A DNA stretch of 64,000 bases from the NCBI GenBank assembly GCA_017562135.1, contig QEYB01000290.1:62001-126000 (forward strand), given 5' to 3'. Both the position numbers and the translations under genes were made by a program. Of this stretch, positions 12,996 to 26,777 are shown one piece after another. The notes below the pieces were generated by a model. It made no database searches, was not told the DNA's origin, and saw only the letters and a list, made by a program, of their open reading frames with translations. The DNA is from Dipylidium caninum. Lineage: Eukaryota; Platyhelminthes; Cestoda; Cyclophyllidea; Dipylidiidae. Each line of letters starts with the position of its first letter. Position 1 is the first letter of the stretch.

Positions 12996-14741
12996 AGGGG
13001 AGAACGAGTCGACAGCTCCCGTCTAATCGGTTTGACTTGTCACGCTAGCATGCGTCTTTTATCACTGATTAAAACAAGGACCAGGTCCCAAATAGGCTTA
13101 GAAATAACCGCAAACATGTGAGCAGTATTATTCCCTTTAATACTTTTTTTGAATTTAGACACAAGAATGCACAATGTTTTGTGCAAGCCGCCTTAGTCAC
13201 TAGTCTTCATATTGGGCGCCAACATTCCTGACAGTCCCGAGTGCATCGCAATACCGCTTGCATGCGATCACACTCCATGAGGATATGTGATCGCTGCTCT
13301 GGGTCTCCAGCTAGCCTATTATTCCTCTACTCAACAGCAATTTGTCTCCTCCCCCGCCTCACCACACACACTGCGCCTTAGGTGATGCTTAGTGATATTA
13401 TGCACTGCGTGTACTCGATGCGGGGCACTTAGGCTTTGGGGACCACGATTTTGCCCGAGAGCGCGTCACAGTTAACTACTCCACCTCACATGAGAAGAGG
13501 CGAGGCGCTATGCCGTCGGGGCTCAGAGACACTTCGTCGCCGTCGAGGAGCTGTCTGGCACTGCCTTGCCGACACCACACTCACACGCAACTCAAGGGCA
13601 TTTCGCGCACTGGACGACTGTGTACGCCGAGTTCGTCGAAGGCTCAAGTCAAAGTGGCTAGTAATTTTGACAAGCAGCCTCCAACGTGTCACCTACTGCT
13701 CGAATACATAACGACACAGTTTTGAAGACGTCCCATACTCTGCATAAAATCTGACTAGAGATGCAAGATCCAGCGCTGTCAGAGAGAGCGACGAAAGAAG
13801 ACGTCAATTGTCTGCATGGGGAGGTCCGTGACCCTAACACGCGATTTCTTCACTTGAATTCTGCAAGATTTGTTGACAGAAAAAAAGAAGACATACAACC
13901 TAGTTGCCAGGGCGAAGAAGTGGTGTCCACGGCCCTTCGGCGATTTGCAATTGAATGTCTGCCCGTCCGCAACAGATGAGGCAGAGCGCTCAACCCCTGA
14001 CGATTGGAACACAACCTCCATTACAGCAGAACTACATTGTGAGACAAACACAGACGTGTGACATGGACTCGTGCCATAGGCGACAGAATACTTCCTCCAC
14101 CTCACCTAAGGGGAATCTTTCCCCGAACACCTTTCGCATGCATTTGTCCGCGTGGTAAAATGTGGTCTCACTGCACTCGGATTTTACTCTAACAGGCCGC
14201 TCCAAATATACCATGCTTTAGGCAGGTCGCCATATTCACTGACTCACCAAGCCAAGAGATTGAGCGGCCTTAAAGCCACAGACTAATAAAAATTCGCGTC
14301 CAAGCTAAATTCGGAAGTGCGTTCTGCCGCTAACACAGCCGTATTTGGGGTGTGTGACAATCCCTCGTGACTTGCACAGTGTCCCGTCGTCAGGTCTAAA
14401 GGCAGAGGAAACAGAAGTAGCGTCTATGGTTGACTACAGGTGGTGGGCGTGCCTCACGATCGCTCGTGTCGACTGTGGGTACACTGAGGACGACGAGGAT
14501 AGCGCGCGTAGTGCAAGCAATGAGAGGGGAACTCCAGCACTCCGACTTCCCCACTCCCACCAGTGACCACAAACTCATCGCAGTTGTACACATGACGAGC
14601 GCGGTAAAATATTTTAAATATTTTTGATAAAAATGTTTAATCATCCAATGTAAATTGTCCGTTTTTGATATGATTGACGATATCACACGAAATCTTAATT
14701 TAAATTCGTTGCACAGTCCATAATTGAGAGATTCATCGATC
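12996..14741. other. Spacer between ELOF1 and the PDE, no supported gene
   Basis: Several small overlapping frames occur on both strands at 13436-14214, including a Gln-rich plus-strand frame at 13955-14158 and a minus-strand frame at 13779-14105. None has a recognised domain or a convincing pair of splice sites. Sequence near 14580-14740 becomes AT-rich as the 3' end of the PDE gene approaches. Confidence 0.4.
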
Positions 14742-17700
14742 TTATGGGACCGTTCCACCTCTTCCACCCCCTACAGTGATGGTTGAAGCCTTTGTTGAAT
14801 GTTTTTCCCCTATTTCATTCGCATTTTTGTGTGAAGTGGCTGAATCAGTGGGATGGCTCACATTGCCATTCGGCGGTACTGGAGACTTTCGTGCATTCTC
14901 CGCAGAAAAAAGACCAGCCACTGAAGTTTGAAGAAGTGTCCTTAGTCTTTCACGGTAGCAAGCATCACCTCCTTCTGCATCGCTTGGGAGACGCATCAAT
15001 GTTTCTTTGACTTCTTCCCCCTTTGTGACGCTTATCCAACAGTCCCGATTTGCCATACACCCCTTCCATAGGGGCAAGAGTCTTCCGCATACCCTAGATA
15101 TCAACTTAAATATGGGCAATATTTACCATCATTTCAGATTTGTGTATAACATTGTGTGTTCGGAAGGGCAGATGTTAAAACCAATATGAAGTTTTATGTG
15201 GTCTTTAATTCTTGCATTAGACGACTCCTCCTATACTATTTGGGAATATTAAACGACAACACGTTTATCTATAGTCGTAAATACTAAATTTTTATAATCA
15301 AATGGGTCTGTATAGGTTGTAATCTAATTTGATCCTGTTAATTTGATTATGAATTGGGGGATATGGTTTGGGAAGCCTAGAACAATGATTTTTGTGAAGA
15401 TCTACAATCGTATTTTGCCTAATGGCTCTGTACGGACTAATCGACGATCAGGTGTAGTACACTATTCTTCTATTCTTCAATAGACTTCACCTGTTACCTA
15501 GCCTATAAATGAGACATTTAACTTACCATCCATTTTAACTATATTTTGGCATACCTCATAGACGGGTGCACAGATAGCATCAATGAATTCAATTTGCATT
15601 TGTGGGAATTGATGGCTTAGTTCTCGATCCATTACGGCCTATGGAGGAAGAAAATAGGCATTAAAAACGACCTACGTCTGGTTTTATTTTGAGAGTTTCC
15701 CTTTCAAAATCGCCCTGCTCGAAGAATTCGTGTGAGACCAGTTCAGCAGACTAAAAACAACAGAGAAATATCTTCAAAAAATAATCAACTGAATAAATTA
15801 CATGAACAATAAAACAATTGAAATTACATAAATTAATATGTTAGATTTTATTAAACAAGGGAATAGAAACTTATGCTAAGTAACCTTCTTTTGAACAGGC
15901 CAGGGTTTGGTGCTAGCGGAGACGTCGCTGGCGGTCATGAGCATGCACATGAGGAGTTCACGGTTGGATGTATTCGTTTGCCACATTGTCTTCACCACAA
16001 TATTATCCACACGATTCTCCTCTTCAACGGCGGAAATGCTTTCATCCAGGACCTGTCGAAACTCCGGCAGCCTGGCGAAGTAGCGTGAGAGATCAGTGGC
16101 TAGAATCGCCTTCTCCATTATTTTAACTGCTTGACGATAATCTTCATGGCTCAAATTGCAAAGTATATCCGTCCCCTGGGCAATAGCAAGCCGATACAAC
16201 ATTAGTCGTAAGAGAAATACTTCACACCTGCAGACATCTAGGTAGTTTTAGACGAAAAATACTCATTATTTAAGACTTTTCTTTCTTCTTATTGCAAAAG
16301 ATATCGAGGCTAAAATGAAGATAGCCCCAAGTCGGACAAAGTGGTGGATAAGATAAGGAAACTGCTTCAGATGATTGAAGCCAAGGTGGTGTAGGAATTA
16401 GCATCCTCTGGATGAATCGAACTTTACCTCTCAACCCCATTTATGCTATTATGGTATAAATTACACCTCTTTTGGCAAGGCATCAGCAGATACATATGGA
16501 TAGGTCATTTAACACAACTCATAGAGTATTAACTCTCACCTCAGTGCTGAGAAGCATAATACATTGATCAAAATGATGATGCTCGAGGACAGAAGTTGAG
16601 TAGAGATTGACTAAAGGTGACATAGTTCGAATCTGAAACTTATTATTGGTACCGCGATGGTCAAGGTCGTGGGAAAGGCAAGCGATGATGATTGAGAGGC
16701 ACTCGAGGTGGCTGAACACCATCTGCATTCCACCAGACTACAGGGCAAATACGTAAAGATGCAGCTATTGAGAAGACTGTTGTAGTAGGTCCTAAATAAG
16801 TTCCGGAAGTTTACTTTATCATTGCCGAAGGAATTCACGAGCCTTAAATAGTGCAAATTAGCCACGGCACTCACCGCCTACAACTCCACTTCGTTGTGCG
16901 TCAATCACGCACACTGTCGGAAGGATTTGAAAAAATGGATGAAGGAATGAGAGTTTAATGTATTATCATTATTTAATGTTATCTAGAATTTAAAATTTGG
17001 AATGAGGTTGATTACGTCGCCCGCCTTGGAACCTACCTGTAGTTAAGAGAACCGGTCATTCATTTACGCCGGTATCGGACATTTCTACATGAATATAATT
17101 ATTTCTTGTCGTGTAGTGCCATGTCACATGCCTCTCATCGATTGACAAATCCTGTTATTCTGTGCTTTTCTTGGTTTTTGATACCTTAATGTCTTAATGT
17201 GGACAGAGACGGTTCACATTAGGCGTTCCACAGCGTCTAACTTGAGTGGTCAGCTCCTCCTGCATTAAATGTCACTTGGCTATGCCAAGTGTTAATGTAC
17301 GAGGTATCAATCAAGCTCGTAGGAGTAGAATGTCAAGGTCCACAGAAAAAAAACAAGAGGACCTTGGTTGGCCAGGCATTCTGATCCGCACTGAGCGAGG
17401 AACTTTGACCCATCAACCACAGTCAGCAACAGTACGTGTGCTAATGTCAGGTCTCGATGGGGACAATGTTCAAGCCTTACATCTCAAACGATTTCGTATT
17501 TTTATCTTTCAAGAATTGGCGAATTTTGAGGTTGGGGATTGCGCTATACACTAATCTAGCCATTATCCCATCGTTCCGTCCGCAGCGTTCCACTGCCCAT
17601 GGAGTAGATAAGTGGAATGCTAGTGGTAGAACGTTAGACTTGGGTTAAACGAATTTTACTGTCAGCCGGACGTCTTCTTTCATATCAAGGTACAAGAAGG

Positions 17701-20700
17701 GTTTGAATCGGGAAAAAAAATGTTGCACAAGTAAATCTGACTCTTCGACGCTGCCAGCGACGTAGTCGAGAAAGTGGGAAGACGGATGAAAATGAATCGT
17801 GACGTTAGAGCGACGCAATTTATCCTTAATTAGCGTGGTGCACCTTCTTAAAATTCGTGTACAACAATTCCAATAGCAGATTCTGTCTTCTTTACACTTC
17901 ACCTACATATAGCCCTTAAACTGACCATATGAATGCCAAACAGTGTTGATTGGTTTCGTCGATTCAACTGAACGCGATAACGAGTGTGTGTAGACAGGTT
18001 TGTTTTAGTCGGTAGGGCGGGAAACGATGGCTGATGGCAGATAGCTGAAATGGTATGAGGCTAAAATCAAATATTATTCCACAAGCCATTCCTTATTCAT
18101 ACCGTCGATGATTATGCGAGTGTGGAACAAGGGGGCGTCGAAGGATGTCTATGAGACGCCTCAGTATGGTAGACTCTTCGCAACTAGGCTTCGAAGCTGG
18201 GCAATAAACCCGTCGAAAGGGACTTGCCTTGAACATAACAAACATAGTTTGCGCCACATTGAAAGCGTGTCGCCAGTTGTGATAAGTGACCGCGCGATAG
18301 TTTTTCTTTTACTGACAGTAGCCATCGGCAAAGAGTGTTGTAGTCGATGCGAAAGCCGGCTTATGAATGCCAAATCGGAGAACATTCGAATGCAAGATTT
18401 GAGAGTGTCCTCCACTGACATGCTAAAAAAATGTTGTACATGTCAACAACCCATATTTATGGCGATTAAAAATACTGGTTGAATTGTTCAATAATACAAA
18501 TAAACATTCTAAAAAATGGAAGCCAATTGTCATTACGGGGATCTTCCCCTCTCAACTTCCAAATGCTGTCAGTTAAGTCGACGCTTATCAATTGAGTAAT
18601 AATACTAGTCAGGAAGGTAAATTTATCCCTATATTAGTGATAAGCATAGGTGTAATCTTACTCCTCTCACCAAACTCAAAGTGGAGTTTACTGTTAGGAG
18701 GCGGATAACCAATAGGCCGTGAGCATGTAGATCACAGCGTGGGTTAGGTGGAAGTTAACTTGCTTCCCCAATCGCATTCACCCGCGACATTTAACAATTA
18801 ATATGCATGCAGGCATATGGTACTTCTTTTCTGTGACTGGATGTTCCGATTTGCTTGCCTTTATCAAAGACATTTATCATTTAGACAAAAGATGATGATT
18901 GAGGGGGTGTGAAGTGAAGCAGACAATTAGCTAACTGTATGACTATCAAAGTGTAGAGACTAAGGCCAAGGCAGTAAGACGATAGCCTTGACGAAGTTGA
19001 CGCCTTGACAATGTCAGACTCGTCATTGATCCAATGTAATCGATACTTCCGTAGTAGGCAGAGCATGAGGTTCATTAGCAAGTCCAAAGATAAGGTTATG
19101 GACACACCTCCACATTCATGGGAAGCACTGTTACAGTGTGTTGCATGGATCCGAACGTCAATATTGCTTCTTGGTTGGATTGTCGCCTTGGTGGCACGTG
19201 GTCTCCAATCGACCTGGCGACGTTTAATCAGAGTGGCTCCGATCACTCTGCACCCCGTAACAACATGACGAAAAGATGAGATCGAATGTAAAGGACCGTT
19301 ATGAATATGGTAGAGCAGGAATGGAAAAAAATTGCACTTTCGAGGCGCTAAAGATAACTGTACCTATTTTTGGCATGCCATTAAGTAAGGATTATACCGT
19401 CACCTACAAGAGATCAGTGAATGTGAATTGATTAAGACGGTAGTAGTTGGAGGAGGGGACCAGTTCTTTGGCCAGAGCAGCAGCTTCATCCGGTGTTGCG
19501 GTGGCGTGATAAGAGAGGACATCAAAGGCAATGCGCTGTTTAGCCTCAGCTCTCAACACTTGTTCATACATCTGAGTGTTAGCAATTCCCAGACCAGCAA
19601 ACAGGGCAAACGCCTCAAAAAGCGCCTCCTCATGTCGAGAGAAAGCGCCAGACCAATTTTCCTCACTTTCCCAGTTTGTAGCTCCCACATCCTGCGTCAA
19701 TGAGTTGGTGGACTGACTGGAGAATGATGCCTTATTAACTAAGTGGCACACTCCCAACACTCGGCCGTCCGAATGTTTGATTGGCATACAGAGGATTGAT
19801 CGAGTCCGCCAAACTGTATCCTTACAGTCCATCTATATGTAAAAATACAGGAGAGACAAAAATCTATTCGATAGACACAGATTGTGCGTTAATGAGAAAA
19901 AGATCCACCAATGGTGGTCAGGTATAAATTCAGACTCTCACTGACAAACTCTGAGTACCCATTCGGCGTAGGTGAATGGATGCATAATTCAACCTACCGT
20001 AGGATCGAAGCGTTCATCATCATTCACGTTGGGAATGTTTATCGTCTGGATAGGAGAACGAAAAAAAATTCATCACCAGTGCAGGTGTTGTTTTGTTGAA
20101 CAGGGCTAAATACAATATAGAAGAGCCACTTCTCTTTACCTTGTCAAAGTGGAGTCAACGTTTTTGCGGATTCACTACAATCATCAGGGCTTGTTTGATA
20201 AAATGAATGTGTATATAAATATTCGCACTATTTAGGAGACCTTAATCCACTTAAATTGACTAAAACGCTCAATCCATTTCTTTTCGTTCAGTGTCAAGAA
20301 TATATAATGTTTAAATAGATTGAAGTCTCCTTCCACGACAGTCGTCGTATCTGATACCTTCCAGTTTATGGCGAGTTGTATCGACTACAGTAGTCCTCTG
20401 TACGGTAAAATCGATGTATTAATGTAAGTCGCCACATTGGGTGTGTTAGAAAGACTGCTCCCTTCCTAATTTACTCTACTATCATTCAGCTGTCATCTAG
20501 CCTGCTCTAGGACTGATAGCGTCTATGTCATAATAAGCCGTAATACAACTCAAGAAAATTTCGCGATGAGCTAACGAAATAACCTTATCATTGGTCACGT
20601 CAGGAGGAGGAGACGCAAAAATGGAATTATAATCCTTTTAAGCAGATCGGAACAAAAATGCATGCCTTTGCATTTTAGGTTGCATCAAGAAGCTGGACGA

Positions 20701-23700
20701 CAAGTGATCAGAATCCGCGCGGAAGAGTATTGAGTCATTATGATTCGTCTAATGACTAAAAAGCAAGGATATTCCTTTTTATTACACCCAATCGCTTTTT
20801 AACGCGCCAGTAACCACTGCAATAGATGTGACTAATCGGATGTTCGAATATCTTACTATCACTTAGCCGAACTAAATGGGGAAGTGGCCTCTAGAGCCTT
20901 TAAGGGGCTCCGCATTATCATTCAGTCTGATCAGAGCTGTTTGCCAGTTAGATAAAATACCGTGAAATTTTGTGATAGATGGGACTAAAAGAAGCAAATG
21001 ACAAAGAGCAGCGAATAAAACTTGCCTCTCCGGTACGAGCCACGTGACAAGCTAGACGAGTGTTGATAGGAAAGCGTGCATCCTTCACTCTAAAATGGTA
21101 CCGAATGTGAACATAGACATACGCGGACTATATTTCTGCTGTCTACCCACATGCACACGGACGTGCTCACCATATTCGGCCTATAAACGGTAGCCCATGT
21201 CTTCCGTGTATAAACAAGCGTCACAAAGTTATGATTTTGCCTACTCTGGCATTAGCGACACCAATCTAAGTGTCCACATCGATTTCTTCACTTTACCACT
21301 AATGTCATTATCTTCCCGTAGAATTACACGTCAGATCATGCTAATCGTTTCACCTACTTGTGATCTACCACGACGGCCTTGAGTATACACTCCCCTCCTG
21401 ATTCTACGATGTGATGTGAAAACTGGCATGTCAGTCATAAGATAGGACTCAAGATTAATTGTCAAGGCGTATATGCACTTCACTTTGTGGACTGAATCAA
21501 CATCAGCAGTGTCAAAATTCCCCCAGACGAAGACGAGTATCTTCTGCTCATGAACATTCTGCTGAGACAAATTCACACCACTTAATAGGGCAAATAAAAT
21601 CAATTTTGGAACGGGGTGACAAAAGTCCTAGTTTGACCGAGACACATAAGGTACCACGCCAACAGGCCCACTTCTAAACTTCCATCCCCTGACAACCTAA
21701 AAATAAGGGAAGACTTTACACCGTGAAGAGCTTAAGCTGTGGACAGGGTAGATCTAGCCACTAGTAATTGGTGTTCCCACGAGACTCTTACGTAGTGTCA
21801 AAAGTGATCACTTTGATCGGCCAACGCATAAACGAATACCAAGACGGTAAAAACTAGAATTCAAAATCGTAAAAGCTATCCTTTTACAGCGTTTCGAAGA
21901 TAAGTTTAAGAGCATATGTTTAAAATGTTGAAGGATCTACACCAAGTAAGAAATTTACTAGCATGTGAATTTTCTGGGTTAACTACTTGACCTAGGACGA
22001 AGATTAGGAAAGTGGAGGAAACGACAGGAACATACCCATGCTTCCGTTTCAAAATCTCCTCAAAACTCAACTCTCCGTCCTTCCATGTGTAGTCGTAGGC
22101 CTCTCCGAATACATCCGAATCAGGCTAGAAATGTCGAAAAGAAGGCGGGCACTCAACCCATATGCTAACAATGAATACATCTCGTAGAAGAAAGTGATGA
22201 GGTCTCTTACATGAATAGCAATGACTTGACGTTACTGAAGTAAGTCTCATCACTGAAATGTTGAATTTTAGGGGAGTTCTGATCACGTCCTTACTGGCGA
22301 AGGCCCTACGAGCTAATCCAAAAACCATCTAAACGCGCACCCATGTGATATTTAAGATCCCCGCCCCATACGCCAAAAGGAACAGGTTGTATAGGTTGGA
22401 ACATTAAATAAACTTTTTGGCAATTGTCCTTTTGCGTTGTCCCCTTAGTAAACGGCCGACAATTGCGTGCAAGCAGTATCACAAGCGATCAGTAATACAT
22501 GAAACTACCACAAAATACTAGCATGTGATTCGATAAGACCGATGAATGGAAGTCCTGATGTGTTTACAGATATTCTTTTTTATTTAGCATGTATAATTTA
22601 CGAAAGACGGAGAAATAAGCTGGTTCGGGGCATGGTGACATTCATGTGCGATTTATGATCAAGTTTTGACTATCCTCGCGTCAAATTGGGAAAGATGAAG
22701 GTAACGTGAAAAGTGTAGATACAGCTAGAAGAATGTTGAAACTGATTAATTATTCTGTGGATTTAGACAACTGTTTGTCTATTCTGTATCGTGGAGAAAT
22801 GATGTTTTGGGGGCAGAATAAAGGCTACATAATCTGTTGCCCACGACCTCGGCTCCCAAAGAAATAAGTTAATTAAGTTGCCGTATTATGAACTGGTAGA
22901 GGCTATCCATTAGACTCACCGTATTCTCCTTCACATCGTTAACAAGAAGTATTTGGCAGCGTTGACAAGTGAGCAATGACTGACTGTGCATGAGGATAGT
23001 GTAAATCAGTCGAGTGATATCGGATTGGTTGGAGAAGATTAGACGGGCTAGCTCCAAGAGAACCTAGACAAACGCAGATAGACAAATACACTGCTTCTGA
23101 AGTTTATTTGCAGTGGAAAAACGTTTGTTGATGTCAAGGTGGTGAACAGGGTTAACATTTACAGGGTCGAGATGACAGAGGCTTTTAAAGTGATTATAAA
23201 CAAACAAGATGAAATCGGAATTTGCCACAAGTCCACATGAGAAATGTAAACTGCAGTAAAAAGTGAAAGACCACAACATTGTAAGCCATGAAAGTGTCCT
23301 GTTACTGAGCCAAGTTAGTTGCGTAGAGACTGCAGGTCAGTCCTCCCGAGTCTAGACTGACGTCTACCAAGATGACAGCTAGCCAATTCTTCATATGAAC
23401 ACGACACAAACGCAATGGCTTCGGGTGATCCACTGGCCAAAGACACAGCTCAATATTATGGGGTAGTATAGATTCGTGCGTGTGTACGTGCGCATGTGTG
23501 GGTGTCTCTCTCGAGAAGGCTAAAACTGTTAGGGTCAGGGTTTAAAACAAAATTTTAGGGTTCCGACAGTTAACGTTCTCCACTCATTTTATCATGATTC
23601 CTGTGACTCAGACACTATTCTTGTAATACTACCTTCGGAAAGAGACCAGTGTACGGACTAATGTACGGGTGGGCGAAGTGAATAAATGGAGCCACTTGTG

Positions 23701-26700
23701 AAGGGTGAATAAAGATTTATCAATATAGTATTTTTCAGAACACGAGGCTCAATGTCTATTCCAACAGTTTACGTGCCCTTAAATAGAACGCGGTCTTCAA
23801 TTATGAAAATCTGACTGATTTGGGTCATCTCGTTAATGTCCAAATTAGTTACCGTGGCCAATACAGGGGATGATGTTGATAAGGTCAGAGATCCCACTCT
23901 GATATTAATCTAAACTTATAATTACGCCAGAGCAAGCGTGAACCTAGATTAAGTGGGGCGTAGAAACACTTTGTGGTGGTGAAGGCGGAGACTCGAAACA
24001 GATTTTGTCAAAGTCTCCGGCGCACCTCCGAAGCGGAATGTCTGGGAGAGTATACGTAGAGGCTAACCAAGTGGGTTAGGCGGTATGTGCGATAACAGGA
24101 AATGTTAGGCGGAAACAAATAAACCTATTATAATGCAGATCAAACATTCATATATGAGGTTGGCCAAGCCTAAACAACCCGATGATAAAATTCTCGTCCC
24201 AGTCTCTTCTTAATACATAATTCGTGAGAAAAGGCGTACACTTGAAGTTAATGCGGGTAATTGGTGCGCCTTGAAGGGTAGATTCGAGGCACGTGAGGAG
24301 ATGGAAAATGAAACAACGAACAACGGAGAAAATATAGTTACCCCTAACTTCGCTGACGAAAGAGGGGAGAGATGAAAAGTTCCGGAAAAAACGCAAAGCA
24401 ATTAGCAAATGTTTCCCCTTCCAATAAATACCTTTGTCGAATTCGATCGCAATGGAAGAAAGCGGAGTGTTATCTCCATCAGAAACAAAAGCAGGGAGAA
24501 CGGTCATAGCCATTTTTACCTTATTATCTTTACCATCCCTTACTTCTGCTCCACTAATAGGTATTAAATGATGAGTAGGAATTAAGCGCTGTCACACAGT
24601 GGCGACGTTTACGTACGAAGAAAAACACGTATTAACTTTAGAAGGTAATTAGAAGTGAGCCTTGAAGTTGATTTAACACTAGCACGCGTTTTTACACATC
24701 CTATACATGGGAATTAGTAGAAGGTTCAACTGTGTGTATTAAAAATACGAGTCAAAATGGCAGAGCGAAAAGGACTAGCTAACTAATGTAGAGTAAAATG
24801 ATCTTGCCTGACTACGACGAGTCTCGAGTTGACTTCTGAAGAGGATTTGAGCCTGGTGGAGACCAATACCGCAAAAATTAGTGTAGGCACGGAACAAATT
24901 GACATCGAGGGAAGAGAAGACAGGCGAGGTGTCGTCGTCCGTTAGTTTTTGCTTTTGCTTCTTATTCATAACTTGAGCAACAGCCAGCACATTGCCTTCA
25001 CCGTCTTTTATTGGCATACAGATAATACAGCGTGTATGGAAACCCGTTTTCAAGTCTACGGCTGGACTGAAGCGAGGATCCTATGATGAATAAATTGCTT
25101 GCCATAAATCATCACGAACAAAAAAATACGATTTCAGACCTAAGATTAGTTCAAAGAGTAACTTGACTACGGCAAGTAGAGCATGGGTTTTTTGAGCCTG
25201 AAGCTTATGGGAACAATCTGCAGATCGTTGCATATGGCATCATTTCGTTTTTCATAAAATTCGCGCCAAAACTGGCGAATTAAAGGCGTGCATCAGGTAG
25301 ACCATTCGAATAATAAATGTCTGTTCACTTAAGCATTTGACTCACGCTACATTCTGTTAGATAAAATCAATTGACTGACAAAATCTATGTTATAATGGTA
25401 AATTAATTACTAGAACTGTCAGTGAAGGACCAATATACAGCTAGAAATTCACCCAAAGGTATATTTTCTTAGACTACCAATGGATTAAGTATATAAACAA
25501 ATAGAATTCAGAAAAACTTTTCTGGGTGCTTATCCCAGACTTGGCATTTCACGTAGAGACAAAGAGCCATATCAGAGTAATAGGTCGATGTGTGAAGTAA
25601 GGTATGGACACCGTAAGCAATCGCCTTAAAGAGAGTAGTTAAAATAAAATTGACGCATTCACCTGTCTCTATAAAAAGCTTCCAGTTGCAATGGCCTTGG
25701 AATATAACCAATAGGAGGTATCAGATGCATAATAAAAAACCAAGAGTGAGAAGCAGCGTGAGAGAAACACATGTCACAAATTGGTTATGAGATAAGTTTA
25801 ACAGAAGCAAAAATGACTTCCCATCCCAAATTGAATCCGTATTGAAGGTAAATAAACCCACGTCCACAACTGTAAGATAGTGAAATGGCACATCCCATTG
25901 ACACATAACTCTCAAAAGAGTACGCGCGTGATATAAAGTCAGAACACACCTCATACACATTTGAAATATTTACACCTTCGCCGGTCCGTGCCACCCAACC
26001 AACGATCCCAAAACCGAAAGGTAGGTAGGTAATTTTTGACAATGACTTCTTCAAAGCGTCGGCCAATGTGCATTCGGCAGTCACATCGAATAACCTGTTG
26101 ACGAGAACACGATCTCCCGATGAGGAGTTCATCTCTACCATGAATAAGGAAGCTCGGTCGGCATTCAACAGAATGCAGGAGTTTCGCAAAAGTTTGAAAC
26201 ATAAAGACGACAAGTCTGAGTCATTCCAAATATCAAGAATAAGTTCTTGCATAAGGTCGCTCGAGTAAATTTCAGAGAAACTATCCCCAAGAGCCATTCT
26301 GCCATCAGTTTTATGTTCTTGTTCGTTGACTACGATTGATGGCATATTCGAGGATTTATTTGTCGACGATTCAAATGAAGACTGTTCCACGCGTTCCGTC
26401 CGTGGAGATATACTGGGCGTCGTTAAAGATGCAAGAAAAGACTGGCAGCCATCACGTCCAGTCGCCAAAATTGGGTGAAAGGCGAGAGGTTCGAAGTCAC
26501 TGCTGTTAATCTTACGTATTGGAACTTCTACAGTAGCACTTGGATTTATTAGTGATAAAGCATGAGGGGATGCGTACAACCTCTTAGAACTTTTACAAGT
26601 CGAACCCCGAAATAACTCATTGACAATCTCCGGTGAGGCGTGGGAGAAAAGGTAGCTCCGGAGTATATCTACATTATTATCTAACCAGTAGAAGACCGCC

Positions 26701-26777
26701 TCATCTAATATTCTGCTGCTATCGTTGCTTTTTTGGTGACAGAATGGACAAAAATTAGCTGCTTCACGCCCCCCCAT
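14742..26777 (-). CDS. GAF-domain cyclic nucleotide phosphodiesterase (PDE5/6/11 clade, PDE11-like), 13 exons
   Basis: Hydrolyses cAMP and/or cGMP; tandem GAF domains bind cyclic nucleotide as regulators. Minus-strand exons: 26777-25950, 25080-24808, 23063-22920, 22124-22036, 21089-21026, 20045-19998, 19832-19408, 18422-18228, 16737-16540, 16175-15885, 15750-15676, 15638-15555, 15104-14742; about 1024 aa. GAF-A lies at about residues 185-365 ([33 protein letters not shown]); GAF-B at about 370-600 ([40 protein letters not shown]). Catalytic motifs: [38 protein letters not shown], and the glutamine-switch stretch [10 protein letters not shown]. Introns after exons 2, 5 and 8 use GC donors. Exon 8 carries two single-base excesses that break the frame (see findings). 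[13 protein letters not shown] and [10 protein letters not shown] fit PDE11 best. The start is the first ATG before the N-terminal homology. Confidence 0.88.
17645..17902 (-). other. Unassigned 85-codon open frame inside PDE intron 8
   Basis: This frame lies wholly within the GC-AG intron 18227-16738, on the same strand as the PDE. It has several cysteines in its N-terminal third and an acidic, hydrophobic C-terminal half ([15 protein letters not shown]). No domain is recognised and no splice sites join it to PDE exons, whose phase is complete without it. It could be chance, a retained retro-fragment or an alternative exon. Confidence 0.2.

Noticed and set aside
21331..21603. 90-codon minus-strand frame within the PDE gene, considered as an extra GAF-B exon
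   Set aside because: The GAF-B phase is complete with exons 22124-22036 and 21089-21026, and the frame does not resemble GAF sequence.
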